The notes under the pieces are model-generated. The model was not told the DNA's origin, made no database searches, and saw only the letters and a program-made list of their open reading frames with translations. Position numbers and translations under genes: made by a program. Source: Diphasiastrum complanatum (taxonomy: Eukaryota; Streptophyta; Lycopodiopsida; Lycopodiales; Lycopodiaceae). From it: DNA of 64,000 bases. This document shows, one piece after another, positions 1 to 11,662 of the stretch; position 1 is the first letter of the stretch, and every line of letters begins with the position of its first letter. The stretch is from NCBI GenBank assembly GCA_029204225.1, contig CM055100.1, positions 50,816,606 through 50,880,605 of the forward strand, given 5' to 3'.

Positions 1-554
1 ACAAGCATTTAATGTAATTGATACACGGATGAAATCTATAAATAGATCATCCAAACACAGATTAGTGGTTGTTTTGTCCATGAGACACATTATTGACATC
101 CCAATTACGCCGTCATTTTTGTTGTAATTGCTATTTTGTATTGTGCTTCAGTGTAATATAACAGCAGCTTGCTTTTATCTATGTACAACGTAGATGAATG
201 CATGTTGTGATTGAATGTACTTTCATTGTTGTTTGATCGTGCTTGTTTACTCACTCTGATCAAAACACAGACGTCTACAACTCCTCAGTTTCTGATCAGA
301 CGATGGCTGTCTTTGACACTCGAGAAACTCACATTATCATATTGCTCTTCCATTTATTTCAGAATTATACTTCACGTTATATCTGATTTCAATAGTACCA
401 CATACAAACCATCTCTAATATCTTCAGTGGACTGTACTCTTGTTTCAGAGTATGAATTAATTTCTAAGATCCTGTTGGGCAATTAGAACACTTAAAGCTG
501 TGATTACATTTAGCATAATCTATCTATTAGACTGTTTTTGCATTTAGCAGTAGA
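1..554. other. Unclassified AT-rich flank
   Basis: I see no convincing gene. Short open frames exist but none has a recognisable motif. The stretch lies beyond the broken 3' side of the minus-strand copia remnant that starts at 555, so it may be more of that element or older flanking DNA. Confidence 0.4.
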
Positions 555-2033
555 TTAGAATGGGAGAGCTATTCCGCAATATTCCTGCTCTCTTATCCGT
601 TCACGTTCTTCTATCTCCCTTGCCCCATCAAGATCGACCTTACCAAAAGGATAGTCGAGATCAAGAATCATGGATTGTCTAGACATGCTCAAAACAGATG
701 CATAATTCAAATGTCCTAAGCGATGATGCCATAGTAATGCTTTATTGACTAGAACTGAGGTTTTCAAGGCTTGACTAGACTCAGGATAACAATGTGCCAA
801 TCTATATAAGTAACTCTGTCTCTTGATGAGTGCAAGGATCTTATTACTTCTATCAATAATTTTGCACTGACCAGATTCAAATTCTACCTTATGACCTAAA
901 TCTGTAATTCTACTTACTGATAACATATTTGTAGAGAATTTAGGAACATGTAAGACCTTTGTTAGTAGTTTGAATTGATCATGCTGGAATCACAATCATA
1001 CAGGACCTTCACTTTCAATAGTGTGAGTACTATTGTCACCAAGATGAACAAATTTCTTCGTGCTATAAGACGTGTAGGAGTTGAAAATCTCACATTGATT
1101 GGTCATGTGTTGAGTTGCTCCAGAATCAAGAAACCATGAATCATCAAAAAATGCGCTTTGGTCTTTGATCATGAATGCGCCTTCGTCCACTTCAACTTGG
1201 AGAGATGATGAAACTGTGTTTGCTTGTTGATCAGGTTGCTTGGCTGCATTCTTCGCTTGGAGAATTCGGCAATCCTTGATCTCATGGTTATTGCGCTTAC
1301 AATACTTGCAAAACATCTTCTTCTTCAACTGTGGATTTGATAATTGTACTTGACTTTGAGTCAGCGTTTGATTCGTTGCAACCTTCTTGGAGCTTTTCTG
1401 CTTCTATCGCTTAGAGCCTTTGTTGACATATAGAGCCTGAGAGGAGGAAGTAGACAAAGTGTCTTGACTTCTTCGATTGTCTTCTTGTAGCAACATAATG
1501 ATAACTCTAGTAAGAGTTAAATCTGAGTGTGTCGATATGATCATCACCTAGTTCTCATATGTAGAGGGCAAGCTTGAAAGCAATGTCATAATTGCGTCTT
1601 GATCATTTATGACTGATCTGACATCGGCCATCTATTGCAAGAGATTCTTAAACTGGATAACGTGACTCTGAAGAGAATCACCATTAGACATCTTGAATGT
1701 GAAGAATTTTCTTCATAGATGTAACCTAGTAGTTACATCTCTCACGTCATATAGTGAGTTCAGGATGTCCCAAACATCTTTTGAAGTTTTAGCTTTAGCT
1801 ATGTTTCCAATCTGTGTATCTGATATATTGAGGATAATAAGCGCGAAAGCTTTACCATCATTCGATTTTTACTTTGAGTCTTTTGTGTCGTCTTCAAGTT
1901 TTACTTCTGTACCTGTAACAACATTCCATAACTCATTGGTGATTAGCAAGGTCTTCATCTTAAATTTTCACAAATGATAATTGGATCCATTCAGCTTGTC
2001 TGTAATAAGACCAGCTTTACTTTGAGAATCCAT
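555..2033 (-). pseudogene. Ty1/copia gag-protease-GAG_pre remnant (copia C1)
   Basis: Degenerate copia polyprotein read on the minus strand from an ATG at 2033-2031. The gag start has the hallmark KLNGSNYHL followed by an in-frame stop and KFKMKT. Near 1320-1280 is a CCHC zinc knuckle (CKYCKRNNHEIKDC), then the aspartic protease active site WFLDSGATQHMT near 1140-1100. The GAG-pre-integrase motif LWHHRLGHLNYASV lies near 735-695. Stops and frameshifts interrupt it, and integrase, RT and RNase H are absent, so it cannot make a working polyprotein. It lies just downstream, in its own orientation, of a primer site and LTR at 2223-2876. The domain assignments follow from standard copia motifs. 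Confidence 0.85.
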
Positions 2034-2222
2034 ATGAAACTTAGTTTGTCAATTGATGATTCTAAGATGTAGTAATGCCAACAACATGAAATCAATTCTC
2101 TGATACTGAAACGATGAAAGGAACTGAAGAATATAATATCAATTTGATATCGCGAAAGATATCAAGTATTAGAGCTTTCATTCTGATATCGAAATAGTAT
2201 TAGGTCCTGAAGAAGAATCAAC

Positions 2223-2234
2223 GCTCTGATACCA
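2223..2234 (-). other. Primer binding site of copia C1
   Basis: On the minus strand this reads TGGTATCAGAGC, the standard plant copia primer site complementary to the initiator-Met tRNA 3' end. It directly follows the LTR end ...CCGACA. Confidence 0.85.
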
Positions 2235-2876
2235 TGTCGGAAACAGGATAGATAATGTAATGCGAAAACTTCCTACTTCCAATGCATGACTACACCTATC
2301 AAATATTAAACAAAGCGGTAGTGATGAAAATCACGCAACTAACTTTGAAGTCGCTAGATACTAAGTGATTACGTAGCCAAACATAAAGTATTGAATTCTC
2401 AAGCAATTTGTTTCAGTTACAAAAGCAATACAAAGATGCATTGACATATACTGAACGCAATAAGAAGATAGTATTGATTCAGAAAAACAAAATCAAATGC
2501 TAATGAGCACAAAACAATAGCAGATAGAAACCGTGCACTCTAAGTTGTCTATGAGTAGCTGAGAATAAGTATGAAAATAAGCAGCTCTGCTGATAAGCAA
2601 TAGCAAAATAACAACTCTAGAATAAATATCTAAAAGACTAAACTAGAATGCTCAAGAGAGTTCAAGCTTGAAAGCTTGATAGAGAGCTAACAACAATACT
2701 TTTCGATTGTGAATGATTCTGTTTGATAAGAGCACAGAAAGCGTCGTGTAATAACACTCAACTCCTTCACAATTCACAACGTTGATTCATTGCTTCTGAA
2801 CTTGAAAAGAGATGTATGAACAACTGATTTTTTTTATACTAAGTAATTAGGTCATCAAATGCAATTGCCAGTTGGC
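2235..2876 (-). repeat. 5' LTR of copia C1 (outer end uncertain)
   Basis: The inner boundary is fixed by the adjacent primer site: on the + strand the LTR starts TGTCGGAAAC at 2235. The outer end is not certain because the gypsy-type LTR starts at 2877. Either the copia LTR ends near there or it is interrupted. I found no partner LTR on the left, so the element is truncated. Confidence 0.6.
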
Positions 2877-3751
2877 TGATGTTGGCTGATTCCGACGAAT
2901 CCCCAAGATACTTGGACAGAGCAACTCAAGGGCACCTCTCACCTTAGGCCGAGGAGGTCTCTGAGAAGACGAGACTAATGAAGACTGAGAGCCGAGAAAT
3001 ACTAGCTAGAAAGACATGCAAGAACTATGTAAGCCTCATGGTGAATCCCGAAAGATGGAATGACCATGTAAGAGCTAGTATTTCTAGGCAAATGTAATAA
3101 ATACAAGTAGACCCCTCTTAAAGAAAGTAAGGTGAGCCACCTTTTGATGGTGACCTCTAGTGGAGAGCATTATTCCACTTGTAATTTGTGAAATGTGGAA
3201 ATTCCACTAGGATGCCACCTAAGGAGCTCTCTTGCTTATTTAAGAGACTCCCTCTTTGTGAAGAGGAGCTTTTTGTGAATTGTATCAACTCCATGCTGAC
3301 TGGTTGGTTTCTTGATTCTTGGACCTCTAATATGCTGTAGATTAGTTTCTTGTTTCTTGTTTTGTCAATTTATGCAAGTGTAGCTTAGTGTTAATGTATT
3401 GAAGGCTCTGTTTCAATTCGTTTTAAGAGTAGGTAGCTGTAGAATCCGTAGAACATTCATTGGTTTGCATGCTGATCTGTGAATGAGCATTCTTGGCTTG
3501 CATCTCTATGTAGAATGTAAGTGCATTCAAGACTGACATCCCTGAGTAGTCCTCTGACAGGCAGGACAAAAAGAAATATACTATAATGACACTTTGTCCC
3601 ATCTGCCTGGGTTGGCATTGTTAAATCAAGAAGACATCTAATGAATGTCTTTAAGCCTGGTAACAAGCAGAAACAGTTCTGAAGAAGTGGCAAGAAAGAA
3701 CCAGAGAAACGACAAAACAACAGGTCCTTTGGAGCAGGGGATCTGTCAACA
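2877..3751 (+). repeat. Left LTR of the gypsy-type element, with internal deletion
   Basis: Starts TGATGTTGGCTGATTCCGAC and ends ...GATCTGTCAACA. It aligns with the right LTR over both halves but lacks about 307 bp after 'CTCCATGCTGA', resuming at 'CTGGTTGGTTTCTTG'. It contains 'CTTATTTAAGAGACTCCC', a plausible core-promoter AT stretch. Confidence 0.85.
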
Positions 3752-3769
3752 TTTGGCGTCGTTGCCCAT
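3752..3769 (+). other. Primer binding site of the gypsy-type element
   Basis: TTTGGCGTCGTTGCCC immediately follows the left LTR. It resembles the TGGCGCCGTTGCC primer sites of plant Athila/Tat-like gypsy elements, with one change. The match is from memory of that family. Confidence 0.65.
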
Positions 3770-3904
3770 TGAACTCCAGCACCTTCTACATCAGAAACCC
3801 GCAACTCTGTCCATGCTCAGATATCTACAACAACATTCCAATTTTTTAAACAAATCTGACTGGATTCAATTCTATTCAAGCTCACACTCCTCCCGTTCCG
3901 CATG

Positions 3905-4250
3905 CTGAAATCTCAACCGGAGCCCAAGCTTCGAACCTCAACCGGAGCACAGCTCCCATCTCAATTGGTGCACCTCTTGAAATCTCAACTGGAGGGCCTC
4001 ATCAGATCTCAACTGAAGCCCAACGTTGAAATCTCAACCGAAGCCCAACGCTGAAATCTCAAACGAAGCCCGACGCTAAAATCTCAACCGGAGCTCTCTT
4101 TAGCTCTCAACCGAAGCACCGCTTCAGATCTCAACCGGAGCTCCAGCTCAGATCTCAACCGAAGCACCGCTTCAGATCTCAACCGGAGCATCTAGCTCAA
4201 TTCTCAACCGGAGCTCCAGCTCGCTGGAGCTCACGCTTCAATCTTAGCCA
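3905..4250 (+). repeat. Tandem CTCAACCGGAGC array, first block
   Basis: About 13 degenerate copies of a roughly 20-27 bp unit with core ATCTCAACCGGAGC (variants CTCAACTGGAGG, CTCAACCGAAGC). The array lies in the untranslated leader between primer site and gag. Unit length varies and no long reading frame is preserved, so it looks like non-coding sequence of the retroelement rather than protein repeats. Confidence 0.85.
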
Positions 4251-5827
4251 AAGAGATTCTATCTGATCTGAACAGCCACGACCATATCACATAACCACTG
4301 TCGCGTTCCATCACAATATTCACTACCATCACAAATCACATTCCACATTATGACATTACACTTCATCTCCATTCCATCACACACTCCACACACCTGCCCT
4401 CGCCCATTGCAACCGCATCACACCGTAATCAAACGACCCTACGACTACCATCGGACACCCTCACTACAATACCCGAACTCCACCCCCACCCGTTTCCGCC
4501 CCACACAACCACCATCGCCCGTCGCACCCGTATACAGGCCGCCCTCATTCGCCCTACGGCTACCCTAGGCCACCTTCATTACAACAAGCCGCATTGCATT
4601 CACCCACCATAAACACCGCCAACACCGCACGCATCCGCATAACACCGCAAGCACTCGCCTCATGAAATACCCCATTACACCGTTGTGCACACTTCCATGA
4701 AAAGTCGTAGACCGAAATCCATCGCAACCACACCCGATTGCGCCCGCCTTCCATCATAACAGCACCACACCGCATTAGATTGCAATCCACCAACTTCGAC
4801 CTGCAACGATCATCGTAGCATCACCCGCATACACTCGACACTACGCACCACCACAACATCGCAACCACGTACCATCCCATCACAACCATCTACAAACATA
4901 TCTCTCTTCCTCTCCTCCAGACCTTCACACTCCTTCCATTCTGTCAAATCTCAACCGGAGGCCTCAGTGCAATCTCAACTGGAGCACTTTGTTCAGATCT
5001 CAACAGGAGCACCCTGCTCACCTTGCTCAGATCTCAGCCGGAGCACTCAGTTCAGATCTCAACCGGAGCACTCAGCTCAAAACTCAACCGGAGTGAGTTA
5101 TTTGCTCTTAATCGAAGGAAGTTGCTCAAATCTCAACTGACGGACCAGCTCCCTATCCACCCGCACTTCGTCGTTGTAACCGCATGTCACCCATTCATCC
5201 ACAGACGTAACCAACCGCAATACACAACAACACCTACCCTCACCCGTCGAGACCACACTCCATCGCATCTCATCGCACCCTTGCACTCACCCTACGCCTA
5301 CCTTCGTCACCTCCAACCGCCAATCGACCATCCTTTACTCACATTCGTACAGCACCGTTGACACCGCACCCTACCGTTCATACCGCCACAATCCATTGCA
5401 GCCGCAATCACCACAACCGCTCCCATATCCCGTAATCACCAACTCCACCATAACCCCCGCAAACCACTTCCATACCTGCTTCCGCCAGGCACCGCAATTG
5501 ACTGCCATCGACCGCCACAACCGCAACACACAGACACATCCCGTCACAGCAGCATCCAACCGCAATTACACCGCCATAAGGCTACCCTCAGCCACCTTCA
5601 CAACATTTCACCACCATCTGCCCAAGAACGATCACACTGCCCTACAAGCGCACTACAGTCCAACCATCCCATCCCACTTGTCCATCCTAGCAATCGCAAC
5701 AAGCCGCATACTACGGCCCTACGATCACACTCGGCCGCCCCTGCTCGCAACAGACCACCACAACCGCAATCACCCACACCCCCATAACTGTAAACCGTAA
5801 ACCGTAGGGACCGCAACCCCCCCTCCC
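4251..5827 (+). repeat. C-rich, G-poor low-complexity leader region
   Basis: About 1.5 kb dominated by C, A and T on the + strand (CACC, CAACC, CATC), with very little G outside the repeat block at 4945-5145. Open frames appear on both strands but their products are compositional (Pro/Thr/His one way, Gly/Trp/Val the other) with no domain. It ends in an A run at 5828-5846. The strand skew is the notable property. Confidence 0.75.
4945..5145 (+). repeat. Tandem CTCAACCGGAGC array, second block
   Basis: Seven further degenerate copies of the same unit as at 3905-4250 (CTCAACCGG, CTCAACTGG, CTCAACAGG, CTCAGCCGG variants). They are separated from the first block by about 700 bp of C-rich DNA. 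The split suggests the C-rich tract was inserted into, or expanded within, one original array. Confidence 0.8.
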
Positions 5828-5928
5828 AAAAAAAAAAAAAAAAAAAGCAAAAACAAAAACAAAAACTTCCAAAAACACAAAAAACTCAGAAAATCCAAAC
5901 CACAATAAAAAAAACTCACTGGTACCCA

Positions 5929-7156
5929 ATGGACCAACAAAACAATCCTGAAGTCCCAGACGATTATCCATACGAGATCAGGTCCCCTGAAGCTGAACAA
6001 ATCAGACGTCATAGGTCCTACAGAATGAGAACCGAACTCCAAGAGCCATCCACAAACATGTTCAATGGACAAGAACCTGATAGAGCCGACTCTTCACGTG
6101 CATGACCCCGTTTTTATGGCACTGACCCCTCCCGAGTCAGAACTAACACTAATGGAATTTCTGCTACCCACGGAGCTCATCTTGAAAGATGTACACCCAA
6201 GCTAGATCTACCAAAGTTTGATGGTAGTTCGGACCCTCAAAGATTTTTGCAAATATTTGAGAATGCATGTGATGTATATGGTGAAACATCTTCCGATGCT
6301 ATGGTCCAATTGTTTTCGATGACCATGATCGCTAAAGCACGTGATTGGTTTTTCAACCTTGATCATGACAAAAAGATAGATTGGTCAATTTTGAAAGAGT
6401 CCTTTATCAAACGTTTTAAGCCCTTTCGCTTGGTAGAGAGCCCTTTTGTCAAATTGAGTAACATCAAGATGACAAAAGACGAACGCGTATGAGACTATAT
6501 CGAGCGTTTCAAACACCGAACAGCCCTCCGAACAGATGCTCATCATCTGGTTTTTAGTTGGCCTTCCAAGCTGGATTAGACACAAGCTTAAATCCAATGA
6601 TGAATACAAGAGTCTAAAGTTAGCTATGTCTGATGTCATCAAGGAAGAAGACGAAGAATCAGATGTTGATGAATCTAGGGAAAGGTGAGAACCCCGTGCT
6701 CTTGTCCATGAGTCAACGCCGATCGAGAACACCCGAGATCAGCTTTGGAAATCACAGTTGGAGTTGCTTAATAAGCAACATCAACTATAGATGGAGAAAC
6801 TCACCAATGAGTTTCAAACTACCTTGAAGTCTATCCAAAGCAGTATGTCTGATCAGCCAAACCCTGCACATGTACCTTATAGACGACAAACAATATGGTG
6901 CCCACACTGCCGGGCTATGCATTCTGTTAATGCTTGTCCTTCATATCGACCTATCCAAGCACATACAGTTCAACAATATGGAGAACACCCATCACAATCT
7001 GGAAATGCCTTGCCTTATCATGAATATCCATCAACAAGTCCAGAACCATTAGCCATACAAGATGGCTACGCCGTTATACAAGGGCCATTGCACACCAGAT
7101 GTTTTATCTGCGATGAAACCAACCACTTCATGGTTGATTGTCCAGTACCATCCTGA
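5929..7156 (+). pseudogene. Ty3/gypsy gag pseudogene
   Basis: A capsid-type gag starting at ATG 5929 (MDQQNNPEVPDDYPYEIRS). The central stretch, roughly 6200-6500, matches the retrotransposon gag family in layout: LPKFDGSSDPQRFLQIFENA, then AKARDWFFNLDHDKKIDWS and ESFIKRFKP. A CCHC zinc knuckle, CFICDETNHFMVDC, closes the protein near 7110-7150. In-frame stops at 6103-6105 and 6490-6492 plus frame changes after 6500 show it is dead. Gag would bind element RNA in virus-like particles. No protease or polymerase follows. Confidence 0.85.
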
Positions 7157-9510
7157 GTGTCCCGACTGTATCAGGAAACACAGTTTCAAAGACCATCCAA
7201 AACAACTGACCAAGATCCTACCTGCCTGTCACATCAGTTATGAATCACAATAGGATCTTCACGACAACCACATGAGCACCGTAGCAACCGACAGTTAAAC
7301 CTACTGTTCAATCGAGAAGTTTCTTGCAAACTTCTACCTTGCCGCCCAATACACCAGCACCATAATGCAAAAAGACAATCTGAAATGAGTCCTTGTCGAA
7401 AGAAAGTGAAACCGATATTCTGTCATCTGCTACAATGCCCAACCAAGAGCAACCTTCATAGGGAATTGACAGTTTTCTCCCTTTCTACAAACTCAAATCT
7501 ATTTGTCTTTCCACATGCTGATAAGATTTCCAATGTGCCAATACATAATATCTAGAATTCAGAAATCCAGTTAGAGATTCGGTTTCTGAATCTCTTGTTC
7601 AGAGAAGTTCTCGGGACATAGTACCTCACCCATACCTGCATCTCAAGCTATATCTTACAATATCTGCTATCACAAATGGTAGATTTTTGTGTCATCAACC
7701 CTGCCTTGTTTTGACAAGGGCATATCAGAGTACGTATCATTACTCTACAAAACAAATGAACTATTCCAACTATCAAGGTGACTTATGAATGTTGATGAAT
7801 GCAAGTTTTGTTCGACAAGTGCTATACAGTACTAACTCTCTGTAACACTGCACGAGAGTCTTCTGTAGAGCATCTCCAGAACACATTTTCATTCATCTAT
7901 CCATCTTCAGATTACCTTGTACAGCAGTTTAGAATTTTCTGAGAAATATCAGAAATCCATGTACAGACAGAGTTGATTCCTGCATCTCATTGCCATATCA
8001 ATCTTCAAGTCAACTACAGCAAGATCGAAACAAATTTAGCTAAAAATTTGTTCAATCTTTAGTCTAGTCGCATGTTCAACGTGTTTCAACTATGTGTTCC
8101 AAACACCGATCCAATCTTGAATATGAACAGTTACCCACAACAACATTCCCATTAGCAGATTTTTTTTTTTTGGGGGGGGGGGAGAGAGTGGATCTGCTTG
8201 GATCCACTGGAGCAGTTACGCTGCCAAGCAACAATACCAGCAAGATCGATAGCCAAGGTCACAAGTCAAATATGAAAACGACAAGGCTAAGAAGACAGAT
8301 GGGTAGTCCAAAGAGAATCAATCAGAAGAAGTACCTCAGCCACGATGAAGATCCTTCAGAAAGGGAAACACAAGCATTGGAAAATCAGTCTCCTTCTTCA
8401 ACCAACCTCTTGCCATACCTCTACACCCATCCTCATGCCTATCGTCCACACCATCTACCAATGTCACCACCACCACCCTTCCTTCCATCTGTTTGTTTAT
8501 CACCAGTTTATTGTTCTTCTGAGAAATCCCCATTCTTGATAGTCTTACCGAAGCAGTTGATAGATCATTGCAAATGTCTTGTGAAGACCAACTGCCACCT
8601 ACAATGGATGATCAGCCAAACGAAGATCTAAGAAGCAGACAAAGTAACCAAAACAAATAAAGAGAAAGATCCAAGAAGCTGAGGAGGAAAGGACAAAACT
8701 TAAGCAATAGATGAGTCAAATCAACCTTGACCAAAAGAAACTCTCCGGAGCAATGATAGTTGAATCCCCTCCTATGAAGCCAAAGAGATCCAAAAGTAAC
8801 GGATCAAAAGAAAGAGCTGCAGAAAAGAGAAAAAAAGATGAAGACAACTATGAACCTGCAAATAAAGTGAGCTCTTCACCCAGCAAGTGGTGGTCAAAGC
8901 TCGACATTGCAAGAGTCCAAGGCTGCAACTGTAGAACTATCAGTTCCTTCATTCTTTTACCAAGCCTTCATCATGTTTCCTCACCGTTATCAAACCGTCC
9001 ATCCAAATCTGTTCCTACCACCAGTTTTTGATGAATCCATCCCCTTGAGACTGATAATCAAAGTTTGTGCAACCTGCAGATCAAAGGTTTTCCTTGAGAC
9101 TGGAACGTCAACTGAGAGAAGAACCACGGAAACACCTAGAAGCGAATGGAGGATACAGGCCTCCCAGAAATTAGTACATGCCAAGAAACTAAAGATGAAA
9201 CCGTCAATGGTAGATACAAGTGACAAAACAAGGAGACACATGGAAAGCACTTGAGCATGCAAGTTGTGAAGCTGCTAAGAGCTCTCCAATTTTGAGAATG
9301 TCAACCAATTGCAGCAATAAGACATTCTGGTTAAACTGCGACAATTTGAAAAAAAAAAAGTAGTTTTTGTGTTACAGACCGACGACAATAAGCACTTGGT
9401 TTTATGTAAGCGAATGAAGATCTATGCTTTTCCAAGTACCATTCGAAGACACCAATGCAAAAGCGGAGCGACATCATCCAATGTGAGCTGCAGTGGGTCC
9501 TGCAACACAT
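7157..9510 (+). other. Non-coding 3' interior of the gypsy-type element
   Basis: About 2.35 kb between gag and the right LTR without a recognisable pol domain. Open frames such as 8092-8631 and 8711-9031 are low-complexity (Pro/His/Ser and Lys rich) and show no family motif. A T/G/GA run lies at 8160-8188. It ends in the purine tract at 9511-9520 that primes plus-strand synthesis. Confidence 0.6.
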
Positions 9511-9521
9511 TAGGGGTGGGT

Positions 9522-10703
9522 TGATGTTGGCTGATTCTGACGAATCCCCAAGATACTCGAACAGAGCAACTCAAGGGCACCTCTCACCTTAGACCAAGGA
9601 GGTCTCTGAGAAGACGAGACTAATGAAGACTGAGAGCCGAGTATGAGAGCCGAGAAATACTAGCTAGGAAAGAAATGCAAGAACTGTGTAAGCCTCATGG
9701 TAAATCCCGGAAGATGGAATGACCATGTAGGAACTAGTATTTCTAGGCAAATGTAATAAATGCAAGTAGACCCCTCTTAAAGAAAGTAAGGTGAGCCACC
9801 TTTTGATGGTGATCTCTAGTGGAGAGCATTATTCCACTTGTAATTTGTGAAATGTGGAAATTCCACTAGGATGCCACCTAAGGAGCTCTCTTGCTTATTT
9901 AAGAGACTCCCTCTTTGTGAAGAGGAGCTTTTTGTGAACTATATCAACTCCATGCTGAAATGAGAAGAGCCTTCACGAGTTTGGTGCAACCCTTGAGCTC
10001 CTTGATCATGGTTGTTTCTTAAGTGATGCATTTATGATCTTGCCCTTCTCTCTTTTTGTGTGTGGTTGTGGACTGTAGAGTGGATTAGATTTGCTGCTTT
10101 TGTAGAGTGGATTAGCTTTCTTGCTTTCTTGTGGATTAATGTAGGAACCAACATTCAGGTAAACTAAATAGGCTGGATCTGTGGTGTGATTCTTGCATAT
10201 TCTCTGACAGTCCAGTTCTTGATGTTCTTGGGATGTCCAAGAATCAATAGACTGGTTGGTTTCTTGATTCTTGGACCTCTAATATATTGTAGATTAGTTT
10301 CTTGTTTCTTGTTTTGTCAATTTATGCAAGTGTATCTTAGTGTTAATGTATTGCAGGCTTTGTTTCAGTTCGTTTTAAGAGTAGGTAGCTGTAAAATTTG
10401 TAGAACGTTCATTGATTAGCATGCTGATATGTGAATGAGCATTCTTGGCTTGCATCTCTATGTAGAATGTAAGTGCATTCAAGAGTGACGTCCTTGAGTA
10501 GTCCTCTGACAGGCAGGACAAAAAGAAATTTACTACAACGACACTCTGTCCCTTCCGCCTGGGTTGGCATTGTTAAATCAAGAAGACATCTAATGAATGC
10601 CTTTAAGCTTGGTAACATGCATAAATGGTTCTGAAGAAGTGGCAAGAAAGAACCAGAGAAACGATAAAACAACAGGTCCTCTGGAGCAGGGGATCTGTCA
10701 ACA
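9522..10703 (+). repeat. Right LTR of the gypsy-type element (full length)
   Basis: Starts TGATGTTGGCTGATTCTGAC after the purine tract and ends ...GATCTGTCAACA, giving 1182 bp. It contains the roughly 300 bp (about 9955-10250) missing from the left LTR, including two copies of 'GTAGAGTGGATTAG'. Confidence 0.85.
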
Positions 10704-11421
10704 GCTGGTGTTCGTTGCCATTCATCCAGTTCCTTCTCAGAAATTGATTGATGATAGGCGGTGAAAATTGGCAGTAAACAGTCTGTCTACATAAATGAAC
10801 TAAAATTGTCACTCTGTAGAAATGAACTAAAACTGCCACAGGCGATAGTGTCGCAAAAAAATGACAGTGTCGGCTGTTTGCGAAAAAGACGACAGTGTCA
10901 TAAAATCTCATTTTCTTAATATTGGAGTAGCCCCACACTTTTCCAGAGTCATTTCCTTAACATTTGAGGCACTTTGAAAAATGCAAAAAATGCGACTCTG
11001 CATATTTACTTGCAATTCCTGACAGGCAAAAATACGAAAAATGTGACACTGTTGTCAAACTCCGTGTATTTTTGCAAACTGTGTAAAAACACTTGTAAAT
11101 TTGCAGACTATGTAAAGACATGGGAAAATGCGCAGAACTGGATAAACAATGGATGAGGATTATAATTTCCATTAGTGGAATATAAATATAGTAGAGAAAT
11201 CAAAAGAATAGAGAGAAAAAAAGAGGAGAAAGTTGTAAGAGGAGCGTCAGGCCACTCACTCAAAGAGAAGAAAATACAAAAGATATTTTGTTCTTCCAAT
11301 AGTGTTTTCTGTGATGCATGTATTTGATTGATTGTTGCATTGTCTGTGATAAGTATTAGCTTATCTAGTTCTTGCAATTTCGCACATCACACAATGCGCT
11401 TCCGCAACGCAAATCCTAGTA
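10704..11421 (+). repeat. Probable LTR and flank upstream of copia C2
   Basis: This stretch directly precedes a primer site at 11422, so its right-hand part should be a copia LTR. The left boundary could not be placed and no partner LTR was found. It holds imperfect short repeats of 'GACAGTGTCG'/'AAAAATGTGACACTG' between 10840 and 11060. The last ten bases before the primer site do not give a clean ...CA end. Confidence 0.45.
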
Positions 11422-11433
11422 TGGTATCAGAGC
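11422..11433 (+). other. Primer binding site of copia C2
   Basis: TGGTATCAGAGC, complementary to the initiator-Met tRNA, 18 bp upstream of the gag ATG at 11452. Confidence 0.85.
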
Positions 11434-11451
11434 AGGTTTATTAAATACAAT

Positions 11452-11662
11452 ATGGCTACTACAATTAGGGCAAAGATCACGATCAATCTTGATGGCTCAA
11501 ACTATAGCATATGGAAGTTCAAGATAAAGACAGTTCTAAAAGGTGAGGTAATATGGCCAATGACTAATCACTCAGAGACAGAACCTCCAAAGGGAGATCC
11601 AAAAAGGGTGAAATGGGTAAGGAAGGATGAACACACAATGAAGCCTCCATAAACGAAGATAT
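11452..11662 (+). pseudogene. Copia C2 gag, 5' fragment
   Basis: Begins MATTIRAKITINLDGSNYSI and continues WKFKIKTVLKG, the standard start of plant copia gag. After about 65 codons it meets stops and is then cut by the insertion of element A at 11663. The gag continues after the insertion at 17036, as shown by the GATAT duplication on both sides. It is the older host element of the pair. Confidence 0.85.

Larger units (their letters stand above)
2877..10703 (+). mobile_element. Ty3/gypsy-type gag-only LTR retrotransposon (TR-GAG/LARD-like)
   Basis: The element is bounded by two homologous direct LTRs (2877-3751 and 9522-10703). A gypsy-type primer site follows the left LTR and a purine tract (TAGGGGTGGG) precedes the right one. 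The interior holds a tandem-repeat leader, a C-rich low-complexity tract and a broken gypsy gag. From the end of gag at about 7156 to the right LTR I find no protease, RT, RNase H or integrase motif in any frame. It therefore fits the non-autonomous gag-only class and would have relied on an autonomous relative. No convincing target-site duplication is visible (TTGGC before, GCTGG after). By eye the first 430 bp of the LTRs differ at about 15 positions plus a 12-bp indel, so the insertion is not recent. Confidence 0.8.

Noticed and set aside
3905-5145. CRISPR-like array of short repeats
   Set aside because: The DNA is plant nuclear, repeat units are degenerate, spacing is irregular and there are no unique equal-length spacers.
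4350-5816. Several Pro/Thr/His-rich (+) and Gly/Trp-rich (-) open frames
   Set aside because: They arise from the C-rich, G-poor composition of the retroelement leader; overlapping frames on both strands and no domain.
2872-10708. Target-site duplication for the gypsy-type element
   Set aside because: TTGGC and GCTGG do not match well enough; the boundaries are supported by LTR ends, primer site and purine tract instead.
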